Below are positions 46,972-62,880 of a stretch of 64,000 nucleotides of DNA, piece after piece. Location: the NCBI RefSeq assembly GCF_020166395.1, contig NZ_JAIQXU010000004.1, forward strand, positions 143,527-207,526, written 5' to 3'. Below the pieces are notes generated by a model. That model saw nothing but the letters and a program-made list of their open reading frames with translations, searched no databases and had not been told where the DNA came from. The DNA is from Deinococcus betulae (GTDB lineage: Bacteria > Deinococcota > Deinococci > Deinococcales > Deinococcaceae). Within the stretch, counting starts at the first letter, position 1. Every line of letters starts with the position of its first letter. A program made the position numbers and the translations under genes.

Positions 46972-47812
46972 AGGCCACTCCGCGCGCCTCACCCGCAAAG
47001 CGGCAGGAGAAGGTGCCCAGCGGCCCGTAGTCGAAGGTAAAGACGTCCCCTCTGGCAATGTCGACCGGACGGGTAAAGGAACCGGCCAGCACCAGTTCTC
47101 CGGCTTTCAGGCCCTCGCCGTGGGGGGCCAGGCGGCTGGCCAGCCAGGCGATGCCGGCCGCCGGATGACCCAGCACGCCCGCAGCCACCCCCGTTTCTTC
47201 AATCACCCCGTTGCGGATACACAGCGCCGCCGCCCAGCGCAGGTCCAGGTCGTCTGGTTTTACGGCGCGGCCCCCCACAATCACCCCCGCGTTGGCGGCG
47301 TTGTCGCTGATGGTGTCGGTCACCCGGCGCGGCTTACCGGTGGCCCGGCTGATCCGCTCAATGCGGGCGTCAATAATCTCGGCGGCAGGGGTTACGTACT
47401 CGGTGGCCCGCAGGACATCAAACACGGTGACTTGCGGGCCTTGCAGGTCGGCTTTCAGGAGGAAAGCCAGTTCGACCTCCACCTTCGGGGCCACAAACCG
47501 CGACAGGGGAATGTCGCCATTGGGTTCAAAAAACATGTCGTCCAGCAGCGCGCCGTAATCCGGCTCGGTAATTTGCGAGGCCATCTGCATGGCGCGCGAG
47601 GTCAGGCCAATCTTGTGGCCGGTCACGCGCCGCCCACCCACCACCTTCTGCGCGACCCAGGCCCGCTGTACGGCGTAGGCGTCGGCAATGGTCATGCCAG
47701 GAAAACGCTCACTGAAAGGCGAGAGGGGCGCGCCGCTGGCTTCCGCCTCTTCAAGCTGGGCGGCGAGGGTTGTCAACTGGTCGTCGGGAATACTACGGTG
47801 ATCCTGGGTCAT
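46964..47812 (-). CDS. hpaH: 2-oxo-hept-4-ene-1,7-dioate hydratase HpaH
   Basis: This 282-residue hydratase adds water to the dienoic acid before aldol cleavage. It belongs to the MhpD/FAH-like superfamily: [56 protein letters not shown] and [22 protein letters not shown]. The ATG at 47812 follows AAGGA and gives [13 protein letters not shown]; longer starts lack support. It overlaps hpaI. The plus-strand gene at 47893 separates it from hpaD, so hpaHI may have their own promoter or depend on a through transcript. Confidence 0.93.
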   Translation of the reverse strand: MTQDHRSIPDDQLTTLAAQLEEAEASGAPLSPFSERFPGMTIADAYAVQRAWVAQKVVGGRRVTGHKIGLTSRAMQMASQITEPDYGALLDDMFFEPNGDIPLSRFVAPKVEVELAFLLKADLQGPQVTVFDVLRATEYVTPAAEIIDARIERISRATGKPRRVTDTISDNAANAGVIVGGRAVKPDDLDLRWAAALCIRNGVIEETGVAAGVLGHPAAGIAWLASRLAPHGEGLKAGELVLAGSFTRPVDIARGDVFTFDYGPLGTFSCRFAGEARGVACG

Positions 47813-47892
47813 GAAGGTCCTTGTGGTGAGAAGGGAAGAGGGGCCGGGGAACTGTCCTGCCAAGTGTCCTGCCCCCTTTCTAAACTGGTGGT

Positions 47893-48951
47893 ATGCCTTC
47901 TGAACTGCGCCGAATCCGTCCTGGGTCGCCCGCCCGTCTCCTGCTGGCCGTGGTCAGTGCTGCCCTGCTGGGTGGAGCAGTGGGCTTTGGGCAGGCCCAG
48001 AGTGCCCCGGCGCCCACCCCGCGCGCCCAGAGTGTCAAGGCGACCACCACGCCAGGGACGGGGGCCACCTTTAGCGTGCAGGCGGTGCCGCTGCCTGCCG
48101 GGTTTCAGCACGCTTTTGCCCTGGCTCTGAACAACAAAGGGCAGGTGCTGTTCGTGGCGCACAAGGGGGCCGAGGCCCGCGCCAATGACAGCGACGTACT
48201 GCACCTGTGGACAGGCGGAACGCCAAAAGCGCTGACACTGCCCAGAGGCTTCAAAACGGGCGAACTGGCTTCTTCGGTGGGCCGCTCCTGCCTGGCCGAC
48301 GATGGGCGCATCGTCATGAATACCTTTTCGGAGCAGGCGGCGCTGCTCTACAGCGGCGGCCGCTTTACGCCCATCACCTTTCCCAACACTGACATTTTCA
48401 TTCAGAATTGCGCGCCAGACCTGAGCGCCGTGGCCAGCGACCTGAACACGGGCCAGAGTTACCTGTGGCAGCCGGCAACGGGCGAGGTGCTGGAAGGCAA
48501 CTTTGAAGGTGTGAACGACATCAACCGTGCCGGGCAATTTGTGGCTGACACGCATCTTCAGCGATCTGAAGGCACCTACAGTGTCAATCAGCAGCAGTGG
48601 CAGCCCAAATTCATCAATGACGCGGGCCTGATTCTGGGCGAAGACGTGGCCGGCGATGGCGCCAGCCTGTACCTCTGGCCCAAAGCCGATAAGCAGCCCA
48701 GCCAGGTGGCGCGCCCGGCCGGCACCGACGCGGTGTTTCCGCAGGACCTGAACGAAAAGGGGCAGGCGCTCGTGGGCTACCTGAACGACCAGTTCATCTA
48801 CACCCACGTCACCCGCACCTACCGGCCCATTCGCGTGGACGGCTGGACCCTTCAGGTGGTGCTGGCCCTGAACGAGCAGGGCTGGGTGTTGGCCCAGGCC
48901 ACCCAGACAGGCCAGAAGGCGGTCAGGACCGTCCTCCTGAAGCCGAAATAA
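47893..48951 (+). CDS. Secreted HAF-repeat-like protein interrupting the HPA cluster
   Basis: This 352-residue protein has a long N-terminal signal (cleavage near GQAQS). The rest consists of weak repeats of the kind found in HAF-family extracellular proteins: [66 protein letters not shown] and [12 protein letters not shown]. These would build a beta-propeller. A -10 box TAAACT six bases before the ATG and no ribosome-binding site indicate a leaderless message. It is transcribed against the flanking hpa genes and has no evident catabolic role, so it was probably inserted. Confidence 0.75.
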   Translation: MPSELRRIRPGSPARLLLAVVSAALLGGAVGFGQAQSAPAPTPRAQSVKATTTPGTGATFSVQAVPLPAGFQHAFALALNNKGQVLFVAHKGAEARANDSDVLHLWTGGTPKALTLPRGFKTGELASSVGRSCLADDGRIVMNTFSEQAALLYSGGRFTPITFPNTDIFIQNCAPDLSAVASDLNTGQSYLWQPATGEVLEGNFEGVNDINRAGQFVADTHLQRSEGTYSVNQQQWQPKFINDAGLILGEDVAGDGASLYLWPKADKQPSQVARPAGTDAVFPQDLNEKGQALVGYLNDQFIYTHVTRTYRPIRVDGWTLQVVLALNEQGWVLAQATQTGQKAVRTVLLKPK

Positions 48952-48960
48952 CAGGCAGCG

Positions 48961-49008
48961 GGCGAGACGGACACCAGAGGCAAGCTTGCCCCTGGTGTCC
49001 GTCTCGCC
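48961..49008. terminator. Long bidirectional terminator between convergent genes
   Basis: Outer arms 48961-48977 and 48992-49008 pair over 17 bases. After one mismatch, the centre GGCAAGCTTGCC (48979-48990) is itself a palindrome. The nearly perfect 48-base inverted repeat lies nine bases after the plus-strand stop (48951) and 18 bases beyond the hpaD stop (49026), serving both. Confidence 0.75.
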
Positions 49009-49025
49009 GCGCCCAGTCCACATCC

Positions 49026-50001
49026 TCAGATAACGTGAACCGGGATTCCTGTCAGGTCGCCGTCTTTGGCTGTCACCACGCCGCCGTCAAAGGCTTCCAG
49101 GTCAGACGCTTCCTCGAACCAGCTGCGGGGGGTCTTGGCGCCCCACAGGGTCTGGCGGCGGGGATCGTCGCGTAGCCAGCGGATAGGTTCAAAGTCTGGG
49201 TCCACGGTGATGTAGTCACTCGTGTACAGCTCAATGCGGTGGCCGTCCGGGTCGCGGATGTACAGGAAAAAGGCGTTGGAGACGCCGTGCCGGCCGGGCC
49301 CCCGTTCAATGCGCTCGGGCTGACGCGCCCCGGCCAGAATGTCGCAGGTGCGGATGATGGCCGTGATGTCGGGCATCCAGTAGGCCCAGTGGTGTAGCCT
49401 CGGCCCGGCGCCGTTGGTCAGGGCCAGGTCGTGCACTCCGCCCCGGCGCTGAATCCAGGCGGCCCAGTAACGTTCCTGCTCGTCCACGGTGTATTCGGAG
49501 AGACGGAAGCCCAGGGTGTCGATGTACCAGCGCATGGTGCGCTCGACATCGGGCACCATCACGTTCACGTGGTCCACGCGTTGCAGGCCCGGCCCCCGGT
49601 GCAGGTGGTAGTCCTGTAGCCGCCACGGGTGCTTGGTGCTCTGGTGGTAGAAGGCCACTGGGATGCCAAAGGGGTCTTGCATCCGCAGCAGGCGCGGGCG
49701 GTCCAATTCCTCTTCCCAGCGCCACTGCAGGCCTTCTCGCTCGGCCAGGGCCACCAGGGCGTCCAGGTCGGCCTTGCCGCCCACGCGGTAGGCCAGGTGC
49801 CGGACGCGGGCGTGATCTTCCTGGACCAGCTTCAGCGTCCACTCGCGGTCCTCTACCCCCCGCAGGTAGAGGGCGCCGGCTTCCTCGTGCAGTACGTGCA
49901 TGCCGAGCAGGTCCACGTAGAATTCGCGGCTGGCCTCCAGGTTTTTCACGGTCAGGACGGCGTGGGCAATCCGGATCACGTTCGGACGGATAGGGGAGAG
50001 A

Positions 50002-50009
<8 letters not shown>
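49026..50009 (-). CDS. hpaD: 3,4-dihydroxyphenylacetate 2,3-dioxygenase HpaD
   Basis: This 327-residue extradiol ring-cleavage enzyme belongs to the vicinal-oxygen-chelate family, with two pairs of glyoxalase-like modules. Metal ligands are visible as His in [11 protein letters not shown] (about 155), His in [11 protein letters not shown] (about 215) and Glu in [10 protein letters not shown] (about 267). The segment [11 protein letters not shown] occurs in the non-catalytic module. It opens homoprotocatechuate to 5-carboxymethyl-2-hydroxymuconate semialdehyde. It overlaps hpaB by eight bases. Type I extradiol HpaD of this form is shared with Brevibacterium/Arthrobacter-type enzymes and differs from E. 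coli HpaD. Confidence 0.93.
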
Positions 50010-51495
<1,486 letters not shown>

Positions 51496-51500
51496 ACGTG

Positions 51501-52309
51501 TTAGCCTTCCTTTCCGGCCAGGCCGGTGTAGTGTGAGTCCACGAAAATGCCGCCCTGGCGCTGCTCGGTGATGTCGCTGGGGTCGCCGTGAAGGTGCTCG
51601 ACTTCTGCCACGTAGGCTTCGGCGTCGTCCTGCGGTGCGTAGCCCAGCACGTCCCAGCCTTCAGGGGTCATCCAGCGCCGCGCATTGCCGCTGATGCCTG
51701 CCACCACCAGGAAGCCTGCGTCCGGCGCGGTCACGGCGCGGGCAAACAGCTGCGCGGCGTCACGCGGCGAGAGCCAGGTGGACAGGTGCCGGGCATCTTT
51801 CGGCTGCGCCTGAAACGAGCAGATGCGTACACTCACAAATTCCAGGTTGTAGCGGTCGAAATACATGCGGCCCAGCGCTTCACCAAACACCTTGCTGACG
51901 CCATAGAAGGTGTCGGGCCGCACGGGCACCTCTGGCCCAATCGGCTCGCGGGGGTAAAAGCCCACCGTATGAATGCTGGAGGCAAAGGCGACCCGCCGCA
52001 CGCCGGCCTGCCGCGCCGCTTCCAGCACGTGATAGGTGCCGTCCACGTTCACGTCACGGATACGCTCGTAAGAGTGTTCGTTGGCAATACCGCCCAGATG
52101 AATCACGGCGTCCACACCCTGCATGGCCTTCAGCACCGCGTCAAAGTCGGTCAGGTCGGCAGGGGCCAGCTCCTCGCCTGCCCCGGCTTCGCCGAGGTCG
52201 CGGTGATCCGAGAGGCGCAGGGTGTAGTCTCCCGCCGGCAGGAAATCGCGCAGCTGCTCACGCAGGGCCGTGCCGACCTCTCCCGCCGCGCCGGTGATCA
52301 GGATGGTGG

Positions 52310-52313
<4 letters not shown>
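51501..52313 (-). CDS. NAD-dependent epimerase/dehydratase-family SDR (uronate-dehydrogenase-like)
   Basis: This 270-residue extended SDR has the nucleotide motif [48 protein letters not shown], catalytic [10 protein letters not shown] and the YGVSK pair, with a C-terminal end like that of uronate dehydrogenases. Within an hpa operon its role is unclear. It could act as an accessory dehydrogenase on a pathway aldehyde or acid, or belong to another route. It overlaps hpaE by four bases, so it is an integral operon member. Confidence 0.82.
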
Positions 52314-53869
<1,556 letters not shown>

Positions 53870-53889
53870 CTGGACTCCTTAGAGGCTCT

Positions 53890-54007
53890 GCGCTGAAATC
53901 GTTTGAACAAACGGGTTCAGCCAAGCAGAGCGAGAGGGAGAAAATGGGTTCAGGGCGCGGAGTTGACCTGTCGGTTCTGTGCCGTTTGAGGGCACGAAAC
54001 AGGCGGC
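53890..54007. repeat. MITE-like dispersed repeat, degenerate copy 2
   Basis: About 118 bases between hpaE and the next gene align in the same orientation with the 36371-36505 element. Shared blocks include GAGCGAG-GGGAGAAAA, GGGTTC-GGGCG-GGAG-TG, TCGG-TCT, CCG-TTTG and GAAACAG/GAACAG. The terminal inverted repeats are not recognisable here, so this is an older or truncated copy. Confidence 0.55.
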
Positions 54008-54014
54008 ACTCATC

Positions 54015-54743
54015 TCAGGGCTGGGGAAGGCTGAGGGAATAGGCGTGGAATAGCTCGGTCTGCACGACTTTGTCACCCTGGCGCACCGTCAGGCGCATTA
54101 GGGGCCGGGGGGAGAAGTCGCCGCGCGCCACGGTGTAGGTGTACCCGCCGGCCGTGAACTCGTAGCCCCAGCCGGTTTCGGTGCCAAAATCCACCGGGCG
54201 GCCCCCCGTGACGTAGACGCCCGGTGTGCCGTCGAAATTGCGGGTGGCGTAGGTCACGCGGTCGCCCTGCTGCCAGATGATGACGGCGCGGCGGTCGGTG
54301 GCGCCCAGAAACGCCGCCTGCGGCACGTAGCGGCAGCGGTGGGTCACGTCCCCCAGCTTGAATTCATTGACATGGGTCATGCGGTAAGCAGGGTCGCGCA
54401 CGTTCTCGACGTTGCTGGTGTGGAGGAAGCCCTCAACGGTCGCCCCACCACTTTTCCAGGACAGAGGGGTGTAGACCTGCCCAGCGCCGGGGTCAGGGTC
54501 GCCCACCGTCACCGGGAAGGCGCGCACAGGGCCCAGGCCTTTGGCCTGCTTGTCACGCATGGTCAGGGTGGCTTGCCCGCTCTGGGGGGTGGTGAGCGTG
54601 ATCACCGCGTTCGGGGCGTCACACCACGCCAGCAGCGGCTGGGCCGCCTGACCCTCGAGTTGCAGGGTGGACTTCATGTCGTAACCGGCCGCCGAGGCCA
54701 GGGCAGAGACGCTCAGGAGGGCAGTGCAGAAAACAGTCTTCAT
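54015..54743 (-). CDS. Secreted protein of unknown function
   Basis: This 242-residue protein is placed from the ATG at 54743, which gives a clean signal peptide (MKTVFCTALLSVSALASAAG). The frame is open to 54821 but would then overlap hpaG. The mature part is beta-rich: WCDAPNAVITLTTPQSGQATLTM, VYTPLSWKSGGATVEGFLHTS, VTHRCRYVPQAAFLGATDRRAVIIWQ and GWGYEFTAGGYTYTVARG. Two cysteines (W-CD and HRCRY) could pair. It lies inside the hpa operon but I recognise no family and see no catabolic motif. Confidence 0.7.
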   Translation of the reverse strand: MKTVFCTALLSVSALASAAGYDMKSTLQLEGQAAQPLLAWCDAPNAVITLTTPQSGQATLTMRDKQAKGLGPVRAFPVTVGDPDPGAGQVYTPLSWKSGGATVEGFLHTSNVENVRDPAYRMTHVNEFKLGDVTHRCRYVPQAAFLGATDRRAVIIWQQGDRVTYATRNFDGTPGVYVTGGRPVDFGTETGWGYEFTAGGYTYTVARGDFSPRPLMRLTVRQGDKVVQTELFHAYSLSLPQP

Positions 54744-54805
54744 GCCCTGAGGCTGCGCCCCCCACATGAGGAGGCGTGCAGTAGGCGCTGACGCCCCGCA
54801 CATGT

Positions 54806-55606
<801 letters not shown>

Positions 55607-55720
55607 GGGAAACTCCTGTGGGGAAAAGCGAGAGGATTCTTCCGTCAGCATAGGCGCGGCTTGAAGGGCCGCAGGTGTCGGCTTCCACAGCGGCCCGGCG
55701 CCGGGGTGTAGATTGGCACA

Positions 55721-56836
55721 ATGGCCCAGCGGCGAGACGACCCCGCCTCAGCCCTAGCAGGGTTGCTGGCGCATCCGGCCCTGGGTGCGGCCCTGACGGC
55801 GTTACAGGCGGCGGCAGCCTCTGCGCGTCCAGAGACGGCGTTGGTAGATCAGGCCGTCCACTGGACCGGGGGCTACGCCGAGATTCGTGCCAGCTGGGGT
55901 GATGTGGTGGCCAGCACTGGACGGGCGGCTGGTCCTCTAATCACGCAGCGCCTCGAACACGCTGGGCGTCATGTGGGCACGCTGGTGACTGGCTTTCCGA
56001 CCGACTGGGTGGGCCTACAGACGGTGCTGGCGGGCTACGCCCTGCTGGCCCGCTTGCAGGCCGCCGCCGCGGGGGCGGCGCGCCGCCGGGTGGGCGAGCG
56101 GGCGCTGGACGCCCTGCTGGCTGGCCAGGACGCCCGCCTCCCCGGGGATGGTCCCTTTGCCCTGGCTGCCGCTGTCTTTGCCGGGCCAGAGGCAGCGGCC
56201 CTGAGCGCCCAGGAACGAGAACAGGCACTGGATGTGCTGGCGGGGGCCGGCGAGGGGTACTTTCAGGAGCGGCGTTTGCTGGGGCACTCGACCGTGCGCG
56301 GTGACCTGGCCGTGTGGCTGTGGCGCAGCCTGGACCTGAACCGCGAGACCCAGGAATTGCGCCTGGCCCTGGTGGCCTCTGCCGGCCGGAGTGTGCGTCT
56401 GGGGGTGAGTGCCCGCAGAGCCGAGGACGCGCGCAGTGCCGCTGTGGGCCGCGCGTTCAGGCAGGCGCGGCAAGCCCTGCGCTCGGTGGCGGCTGGAGGG
56501 GGCGCCGCCCTGTTTCAGCAGATGGACCCCCTCTCGCACCTGTTAGACAGCGGCGCCCTAAGCACGGTGCGCGAGCAGGTGCAGCTTCAGCTGTCGGCCC
56601 TGGGTGACGGCGGCCGGGTTGAGGGCACCCTCCGGCGTTATTTGGCCTGCGGCGGCACCCTGACCACCCTGGCCCAGGAAACGGGCTTACACGTAAACAC
56701 CGTCCGGGCTCGACTCAAGCGTGCCGAGGAAGCCCTGGGGGCACCGCTGCATGACCCGGCCCTGCTGGCCCGCTTATACCTGGCTTTTGCCAGCACGGAA
56801 ACGTCAGAGGATGGGCTGAGGTTGAGGTCGGAATAG
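55721..56836 (+). CDS. PucR/CdaR-type helix-turn-helix regulator, probable hpa regulator
   Basis: This 371-residue protein ends in a PucR-type HTH (LRRYLACGGTLTTLAQETGLHVNTVRARLKRAEEALG, about 312-347). The N-terminal and middle parts are a helical sensor (GRHVGTLVTGFPTDW, VRLGVSARRAEDARSAAVGRAFRQARQAL), as in CdaR-like regulators. It lies divergent from hpaG, 114 bases apart, the best position for the cluster's regulator. TAGATT ends six bases before the ATG and no ribosome-binding site is present, so its message is likely leaderless. Effector is presumably an aromatic pathway intermediate (inference). Confidence 0.85.
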   Translation: MAQRRDDPASALAGLLAHPALGAALTALQAAAASARPETALVDQAVHWTGGYAEIRASWGDVVASTGRAAGPLITQRLEHAGRHVGTLVTGFPTDWVGLQTVLAGYALLARLQAAAAGAARRRVGERALDALLAGQDARLPGDGPFALAAAVFAGPEAAALSAQEREQALDVLAGAGEGYFQERRLLGHSTVRGDLAVWLWRSLDLNRETQELRLALVASAGRSVRLGVSARRAEDARSAAVGRAFRQARQALRSVAAGGGAALFQQMDPLSHLLDSGALSTVREQVQLQLSALGDGGRVEGTLRRYLACGGTLTTLAQETGLHVNTVRARLKRAEEALGAPLHDPALLARLYLAFASTETSEDGLRLRSE

Positions 56837-56870
56837 AGTGCTGTACGCATAAAATCGGGTCCGCGTTGAA

Positions 56871-56892
56871 TTGCTCGTCACGTGACGAGCAA
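56871..56892. other. Candidate parS partition site, copy 3
   Basis: A perfect 22-base palindrome contains the 20-base core shared with the sites at 13616 and 46182. It lies in a 446-base intergenic stretch (56837-57282) between the PucR-type regulator and the EAL-domain gene. I see no other element in that stretch: a frame at 56866-57132 starts inside the palindrome and has no ribosome-binding site. Confidence 0.7.
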
Positions 56893-57282
56893 CCCAGGAG
56901 CCGTGACAATGCACCGGGCTTCGCGGCAGGTCGGGTCACAAAGCTGGTTCCGGTGCCTAACCTGATCTTGGGGTCACAGCGACTTCACCGATCAGCCCAG
57001 CCTGAACCTTTGCGTCAATGGTGTGAGTTCGTCCTACAGCCTATGGTGAAAGTTCAGCGCAGCAAGAGAGGAAAGGGACGGATGTTGCGATCTGGAGGCG
57101 CAGCCAGTGAGTGCCCGGCTGCGCTCTACTAAAGCGGAATCGGAGCACCCGTGGAGGGCCAGAAAAGAACCGCAAAGCGCTCTGGCCGCCTATTTCCTTC
57201 CCTAGAGCCTGCGCTATGAATGGTTGATGCTGAGACGAGGTGAAATCCCCCGCCAGGGGTAAGCCCCTTCCCCCTCACCCAA

Positions 57283-59817
57283 ATGTCATCATGGCCCTCA
57301 GGCATGACCGCCCCGCTCTCCCCCTCTACGGCTTCTCTGGTCATGCTCCTGCTGACGTTGCGGCGTGCCCTAGGGCAGGCGGCCACCCCACAGGAGCGGC
57401 GGGGCGCCCTGAATGCCTTCTGTCAGGCGGCCGCTGACCTGGGCTATCAGGTTAGTGTGAGTGAAACGTCTTCCAGCGCTCAGGCCAGCGCCCCCATCCC
57501 TGATCTGCCGGGCAAGTGGCTGACGTTAAGTGACCCCACTGCCGTCACTAGTCCAGACACCATAGATGCACTGCTGCGCCTGACCCTCTGGCAGGCACCC
57601 GGTCCACAACTCTGGCTGGAACAGCTTCAGCTGTACGCCGATGTGGCGGGCCTTCTGGAATCCATCAGCGACCCGGCCGAGTTGCTGGCGCAGGCAGCAG
57701 ACGCCCTGGTACAGCAATTTGCCGACTACTGCGTAATCTACCGCGCCGAGGACGGCGCGCCGCTGCCGCTTTCAGTCGCGCACCCCGACCCGGAGCAGGC
57801 CGCCCGGCTGCACGCCTATTTGCTGCGGCGTCCGCTGGTCAGCACAGCGCCTGGTTCGGTGCGCGCCGTGATTCAGGACCGCTCGGACCACCGCCTGACG
57901 GACCTGACTCCAGGGCAGTTGCGCCTGGCGGCCCGCGACGACGAAGAATACGAGTTTGTCCGCAGCCTCCACTTCCGCAGTGCCCTGCAGTTTGCGCTGG
58001 TCTACGGCGACGAGGTGTACGGCGCCCTCACCCTGGCACGCACAGAGCGCAACTTCACAGCGGCTGACCAGGCCCTGGGGCGCGAGGTGGCTGCCCGGCT
58101 GGCGGCGGCACTGACGCAGGCCGAGCTGCACGCGCGGCTGCGGCGCAGCGAGGCCGAGCACCGCCTGATCTTCGAGAGCCTGAACGACGGCGTGCTGCTG
58201 ACGACCAGCAGCGGCGAGATCAGCACCCTGAATGCCCGCGCCGCGCAGCTGCTGGGGCTGCCTGAAGACGCGGTTGGGTTCAAGTTGACCGAGTTGCCTG
58301 GGACTCTGCAGGGCGCCCACGGGCAGCCCATCCATCCGGCCCTGGTGCTTCAGGTGCTTGGTCAGCAGACGCCGGAGGCCACGCCCCTGTCGGGTCTGGC
58401 CCGTCTGACCACGCCTGACGGTCAGGTGCGCTGGCTGCAGGTCAGGTTGCGTGGCCTACCCAGAGAGGGCGGCGCGGCACGGACACTGATGACCCTGACC
58501 GACGTAACTGGGACCTATCAGCTTCAGGCCCAGCTGGAGCACCTCTCGCTGCATGACGCGGCCACCGGGCTGCCCAACCGCGCTCATTTTCTGAAACTGG
58601 CTGACCAGTGGGCGCAGTCGCCGGGGCGCACCCTCTGCGCGCTGCGGGTGCTCGATATGGCGCCGGTCCTGGCGCTTCACGGCGAGCAAGGCCTGAGGCA
58701 GTATCTGTATGCCCTGGCCAGCCGCCTGCTCTCGGCCCTGCCGGAAGGCAGCGTGCTGGGCCGGGTCAGCGAGCATGTGCTGGCCTTCGTGACAGAGCGG
58801 GGTGCGGGCTTGACTGAGTTGCTGGGCCAGCTCACGCAGACGCTGCCAGCTGGCGAGGTGGCGCTGCGCCCACATCTGGCCGCTGGGCAGCGCCTCTGGA
58901 GTGACGACGCGCCCGCAGCCCTGGCCCTGGCCGACGCTGAGGCGGCCGCAGAGCAGGCGCAGCAGGTGGGTGGGCCGGCCGTCATTGTGGACCGGGGCCA
59001 GGCTGACCGCTACCAGGCCAGGGTGCGCCTGGGGCGGCGGCTGCGGGACGCTCTGGAGCGCCGCCAGCTGTCCGTGCATTACCAGCCGGTGCTGGACCTG
59101 AAGAGCGGCCTGCTGGTGGGCGCCGAGGCCCTGGCGCGCTGGACCGACGAGGAGCGCGGCCCGGTGTCGCCTGCCGAGTTCATCCCACTGGCTGAGGCGC
59201 TGGGCTTAATGCCGTCGTTGACGCGGCTGGTGCTGCTGCGTGCCAATCGCCTGGCCAGCTGGGCCAGCGCGCAGCTGGGGCGGCCGCTGCGGGTGGCCGT
59301 CAATATCAGTGCTGGTGAACTGCACGCCCCAGAGTTTGCCGTCCGCGCCGAGCGCTTTTTAGCGGCCTATCCCGTTGCCGCCTCCCAGCTGGAAATTGAG
59401 GTCACTGAGCAAACGCTGATTCAGGACCTCCCGCGCGTGGGGGCCATGCTGCGCGCCCTTCAGGCTGGCGGCCTAAGCGTGGCGCTGGACGACTTTGGCA
59501 CCGGGTTTTCCTCGCTGGCCGTGTTGCAGCAGCTGCCGGTCAATAAGCTCAAGCTGGACCGCAGCTTTGTGCAGGGGCTGGAAGACGACCCCCGGCAGCG
59601 TGTGCTGACCCAGGCCGTGATTGACTTGGCCGGGCAGCTGGACATCACTGTGGTGGCTGAAGGAGTGGAAACCGCCGGGCAACTGCAGCTGCTGCGCACC
59701 ATGCGCTGCGATCAGGTGCAGGGGTTTTACCTGAGCCGGCCGCTGAACACCCAGACGTTTCAGGCGCGGCTGCACACCTGGCCGCAGACCATGCAGGCGC
59801 TGCTGGACCAATCCTGA
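57283..59817 (+). CDS. GAF-PAS-degenerate GGDEF-EAL c-di-GMP phosphodiesterase
   Basis: This protein has up to 844 residues. A GAF-like domain (about 115-280) is followed by PAS (about 285-405: [22 protein letters not shown]) and a GGDEF-like region (about 415-560) where the active-site GGDEF is replaced around [13 protein letters not shown]. It still has the [14 protein letters not shown] entry motif. A full EAL domain (about 590-835) has [36 protein letters not shown] and [13 protein letters not shown]. It should hydrolyse c-di-GMP; the GGDEF part may be regulatory. The start is uncertain: ATG 57283 or 57304, neither with a good ribosome-binding site. Confidence 0.9.
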   Translation: MSSWPSGMTAPLSPSTASLVMLLLTLRRALGQAATPQERRGALNAFCQAAADLGYQVSVSETSSSAQASAPIPDLPGKWLTLSDPTAVTSPDTIDALLRLTLWQAPGPQLWLEQLQLYADVAGLLESISDPAELLAQAADALVQQFADYCVIYRAEDGAPLPLSVAHPDPEQAARLHAYLLRRPLVSTAPGSVRAVIQDRSDHRLTDLTPGQLRLAARDDEEYEFVRSLHFRSALQFALVYGDEVYGALTLARTERNFTAADQALGREVAARLAAALTQAELHARLRRSEAEHRLIFESLNDGVLLTTSSGEISTLNARAAQLLGLPEDAVGFKLTELPGTLQGAHGQPIHPALVLQVLGQQTPEATPLSGLARLTTPDGQVRWLQVRLRGLPREGGAARTLMTLTDVTGTYQLQAQLEHLSLHDAATGLPNRAHFLKLADQWAQSPGRTLCALRVLDMAPVLALHGEQGLRQYLYALASRLLSALPEGSVLGRVSEHVLAFVTERGAGLTELLGQLTQTLPAGEVALRPHLAAGQRLWSDDAPAALALADAEAAAEQAQQVGGPAVIVDRGQADRYQARVRLGRRLRDALERRQLSVHYQPVLDLKSGLLVGAEALARWTDEERGPVSPAEFIPLAEALGLMPSLTRLVLLRANRLASWASAQLGRPLRVAVNISAGELHAPEFAVRAERFLAAYPVAASQLEIEVTEQTLIQDLPRVGAMLRALQAGGLSVALDDFGTGFSSLAVLQQLPVNKLKLDRSFVQGLEDDPRQRVLTQAVIDLAGQLDITVVAEGVETAGQLQLLRTMRCDQVQGFYLSRPLNTQTFQARLHTWPQTMQALLDQS

Positions 59818-59985
59818 GAGCAGAGGCACCCTGGCGGCGTGCAGAGGAAGAGCAGGGCTGCGCAGCGAAACGGTTCGCTGTTCAGAGACTCTTCCTGGCG
59901 TGGCTGCTGAGCTTTGCCCAGTCTCAGAAAGACGAGAGATCGCACTCCTCTTCCCACCCCGGCTTGAGGGCCCCAGCCGCAGCCC

Positions 59986-60034
59986 GTATGGTGCCTTATG
60001 CACAACCAACAGGAGAGCCGCTCCGGCGGCCGCC

Positions 60035-60048
<14 letters not shown>
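59986..60048 (+). promoter_or_regulatory. Leaderless promoter and 16-codon upstream ORF before livH
   Basis: TATGGT (59986-59991) ends six bases before ATG 59998. That frame encodes [16 protein letters not shown] and stops at TAA 60046-60048. It overlaps the probable livH GTG (60035) in another frame. The AGGAG at 60011-60015 is 19 bases from that GTG, too far for normal use. The small frame may couple or regulate livH translation. Confidence 0.35.
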
Positions 60049-61077
<1,029 letters not shown>

Positions 61078-61081
<4 letters not shown>

Positions 61082-62880
61082 CCGCCCGCACCGCTCTGCC
61101 TCTGCGAACCCTCCTGACGGCCCTGGCGGTGCTGGTGGCGCTCGCCCTGCCGCTGGTGCTGCCCGAATTTCAGGTCACGCTACTCGTCAATATCCTGATT
61201 GCGGGCACTTTGGTGACCGGGCTGGTGCTGCTGACGGGCGTGGTGGGCCTGACCAGTTTCGGGCACGCGGCCTTTATGGGCGTCGGCGCCTACACCACTG
61301 CTCTGCTGACCACCCAGGCTGGCTGGAGTCCCTGGCTCTCTCTGCCCGCCGCGCTGGTGGTGACGGCCCTGACGGCGCTGGTGCTGGGTCTGGTCACCCT
61401 GAGGATGCAGGGCCATTATCTGCCGCTGGCCACGATTGCCTGGGGCATCAGTCTGTATTTCGTCTTCGGGAATACACCGGCCCTGGGCGGCAACACTGGC
61501 CTGACTGACATTCCTGCCCTGAGCATGCTGGGGACCCGGCTGACCTCGCCGCGCGCCTTTGCCTACCTGGCGCTGCTGTGCCTGGGCCTGAGTGTGCTGG
61601 GCGCGCAGTTTTTGCTGTCCAGCCGCACCGGGCGCGCGCTGCGGGCGCTGCGCACCGGCCCGCTGGTGGCCGAGGCGTTCGGCGCCAGTCCCTTTGCCCT
61701 GCGGGTGCAGGTGTTCGTGCTGTCGGCGGGGCTGGCAGGGCTGGCCGGTTGGCTGTATGCCCACAACCAGCGTTTTCTGAACCCCACGCCGTTCGGGCTG
61801 CAAGCCGGCATCGAATACCTGTTTATGGCGGTGGTGGGCGGCGTGGGGCACGTCTGGGGCGGCGTGCTGGGCGCCGGCCTGATTACGTCCCTGCGCGAGT
61901 GGCTGCGCGGCACGCTACCGGCGCTGCTGGGGCAGCAGGGCAGCTTTGAAATCGTGGTGTTTGGGACCCTGGTGATTCTGACCCTGCAATTCGCGCGCCG
62001 GGGCCTGTGGCCGCTGGCGGAACGGCTGTTGCCCCCGGCCGCGCCGGCCCGCCTGCCGGCCCCCGTGCCGTTGCCCCGGCGCGCGGTGCCGACCCCCGGC
62101 GCCCCGCTGCTGGAGGTCCAGGCGGTCTCCAAGCACTTCGGTGGGCTGCGGGCCGTGCAGGAGGTGAGTTTTCAGCTGCGCGCCGGCGAGATTTTGGGCC
62201 TGATCGGCCCCAACGGCGCCGGCAAAAGCACCCTCTTTAACGTCATCACAGGGGTGAATCCGGCCAGCAGCGGGCGGGTCCAGTATGCCGGGCACGACAT
62301 CACCCGGCTGGGTGCGGCGCAGGTTCACCGCCGGGGCCTGGGGCGCACCTTTCAGCACGTCAAACTGCTGCCCGAACTGAGTCTGCTGGACAATGCCATG
62401 ATGGGCGGCTACGCGCGTGGGCGCGCCGGCCTCCTGCGCAGTCTGCTGCACCTGGAGCGCCACGAGGAGGCCGCCCTGCGCGCCGAAGCCCAGGCGCAGC
62501 TGGACCGGGTGGGGCTGGGGGCCCAGGCCCTGACTCTGGCCGGCAGCCTGCCGCTGGGCCAGCAGCGCATTCTGGAGGTGGCGCGCGCCCTGGTGGCCGA
62601 CCCTACCTTGTTGCTGCTGGACGAGCCGGCAGCGGGGCTGCGCTACGGCGAGAAGGCGGACCTTGCCGCGCTGCTGCGCCGCCTGCGAGGTGAGGGCCTG
62701 ACGGTGCTGATCGTGGAACACGACATGGAACTGGTGATGGGCCTCGTGGACCGCCTGGTGGTCATGGCCGGCGGCGAGAAACTGGCGGAGGGCACTCCAG
62801 AGGAGGTCAGGCGCGACCCCCAGGTGCGTGAAGCTTACCTGGGCGCCGACCCTGTGGCCCCCACCGGCGGCGCGGCGTGA
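61078..62880 (+). CDS. Fused permease-ATPase LivM-LivG of the branched-chain amino acid transporter
   Basis: This 600-residue protein joins two subunits normally encoded separately. Residues 1-310 are LivM, with [84 protein letters not shown] and the [22 protein letters not shown] block. A Pro/Ala-rich linker (about 315-342) precedes LivG: Walker [14 protein letters not shown] (about 375-387), [17 protein letters not shown], signature [15 protein letters not shown] and Walker [13 protein letters not shown] see no frameshift or stop. Both neighbours overlap it by four bases. The start was set at ATG 61078, not 61036. Confidence 0.9.

Noticed and set aside
57037..57110. Possible third copy of the MITE-like repeat
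   Set aside because: Only a short purine-rich stretch resembles the core; the conserved GGGTTC-GGGCG block and the ends are absent.
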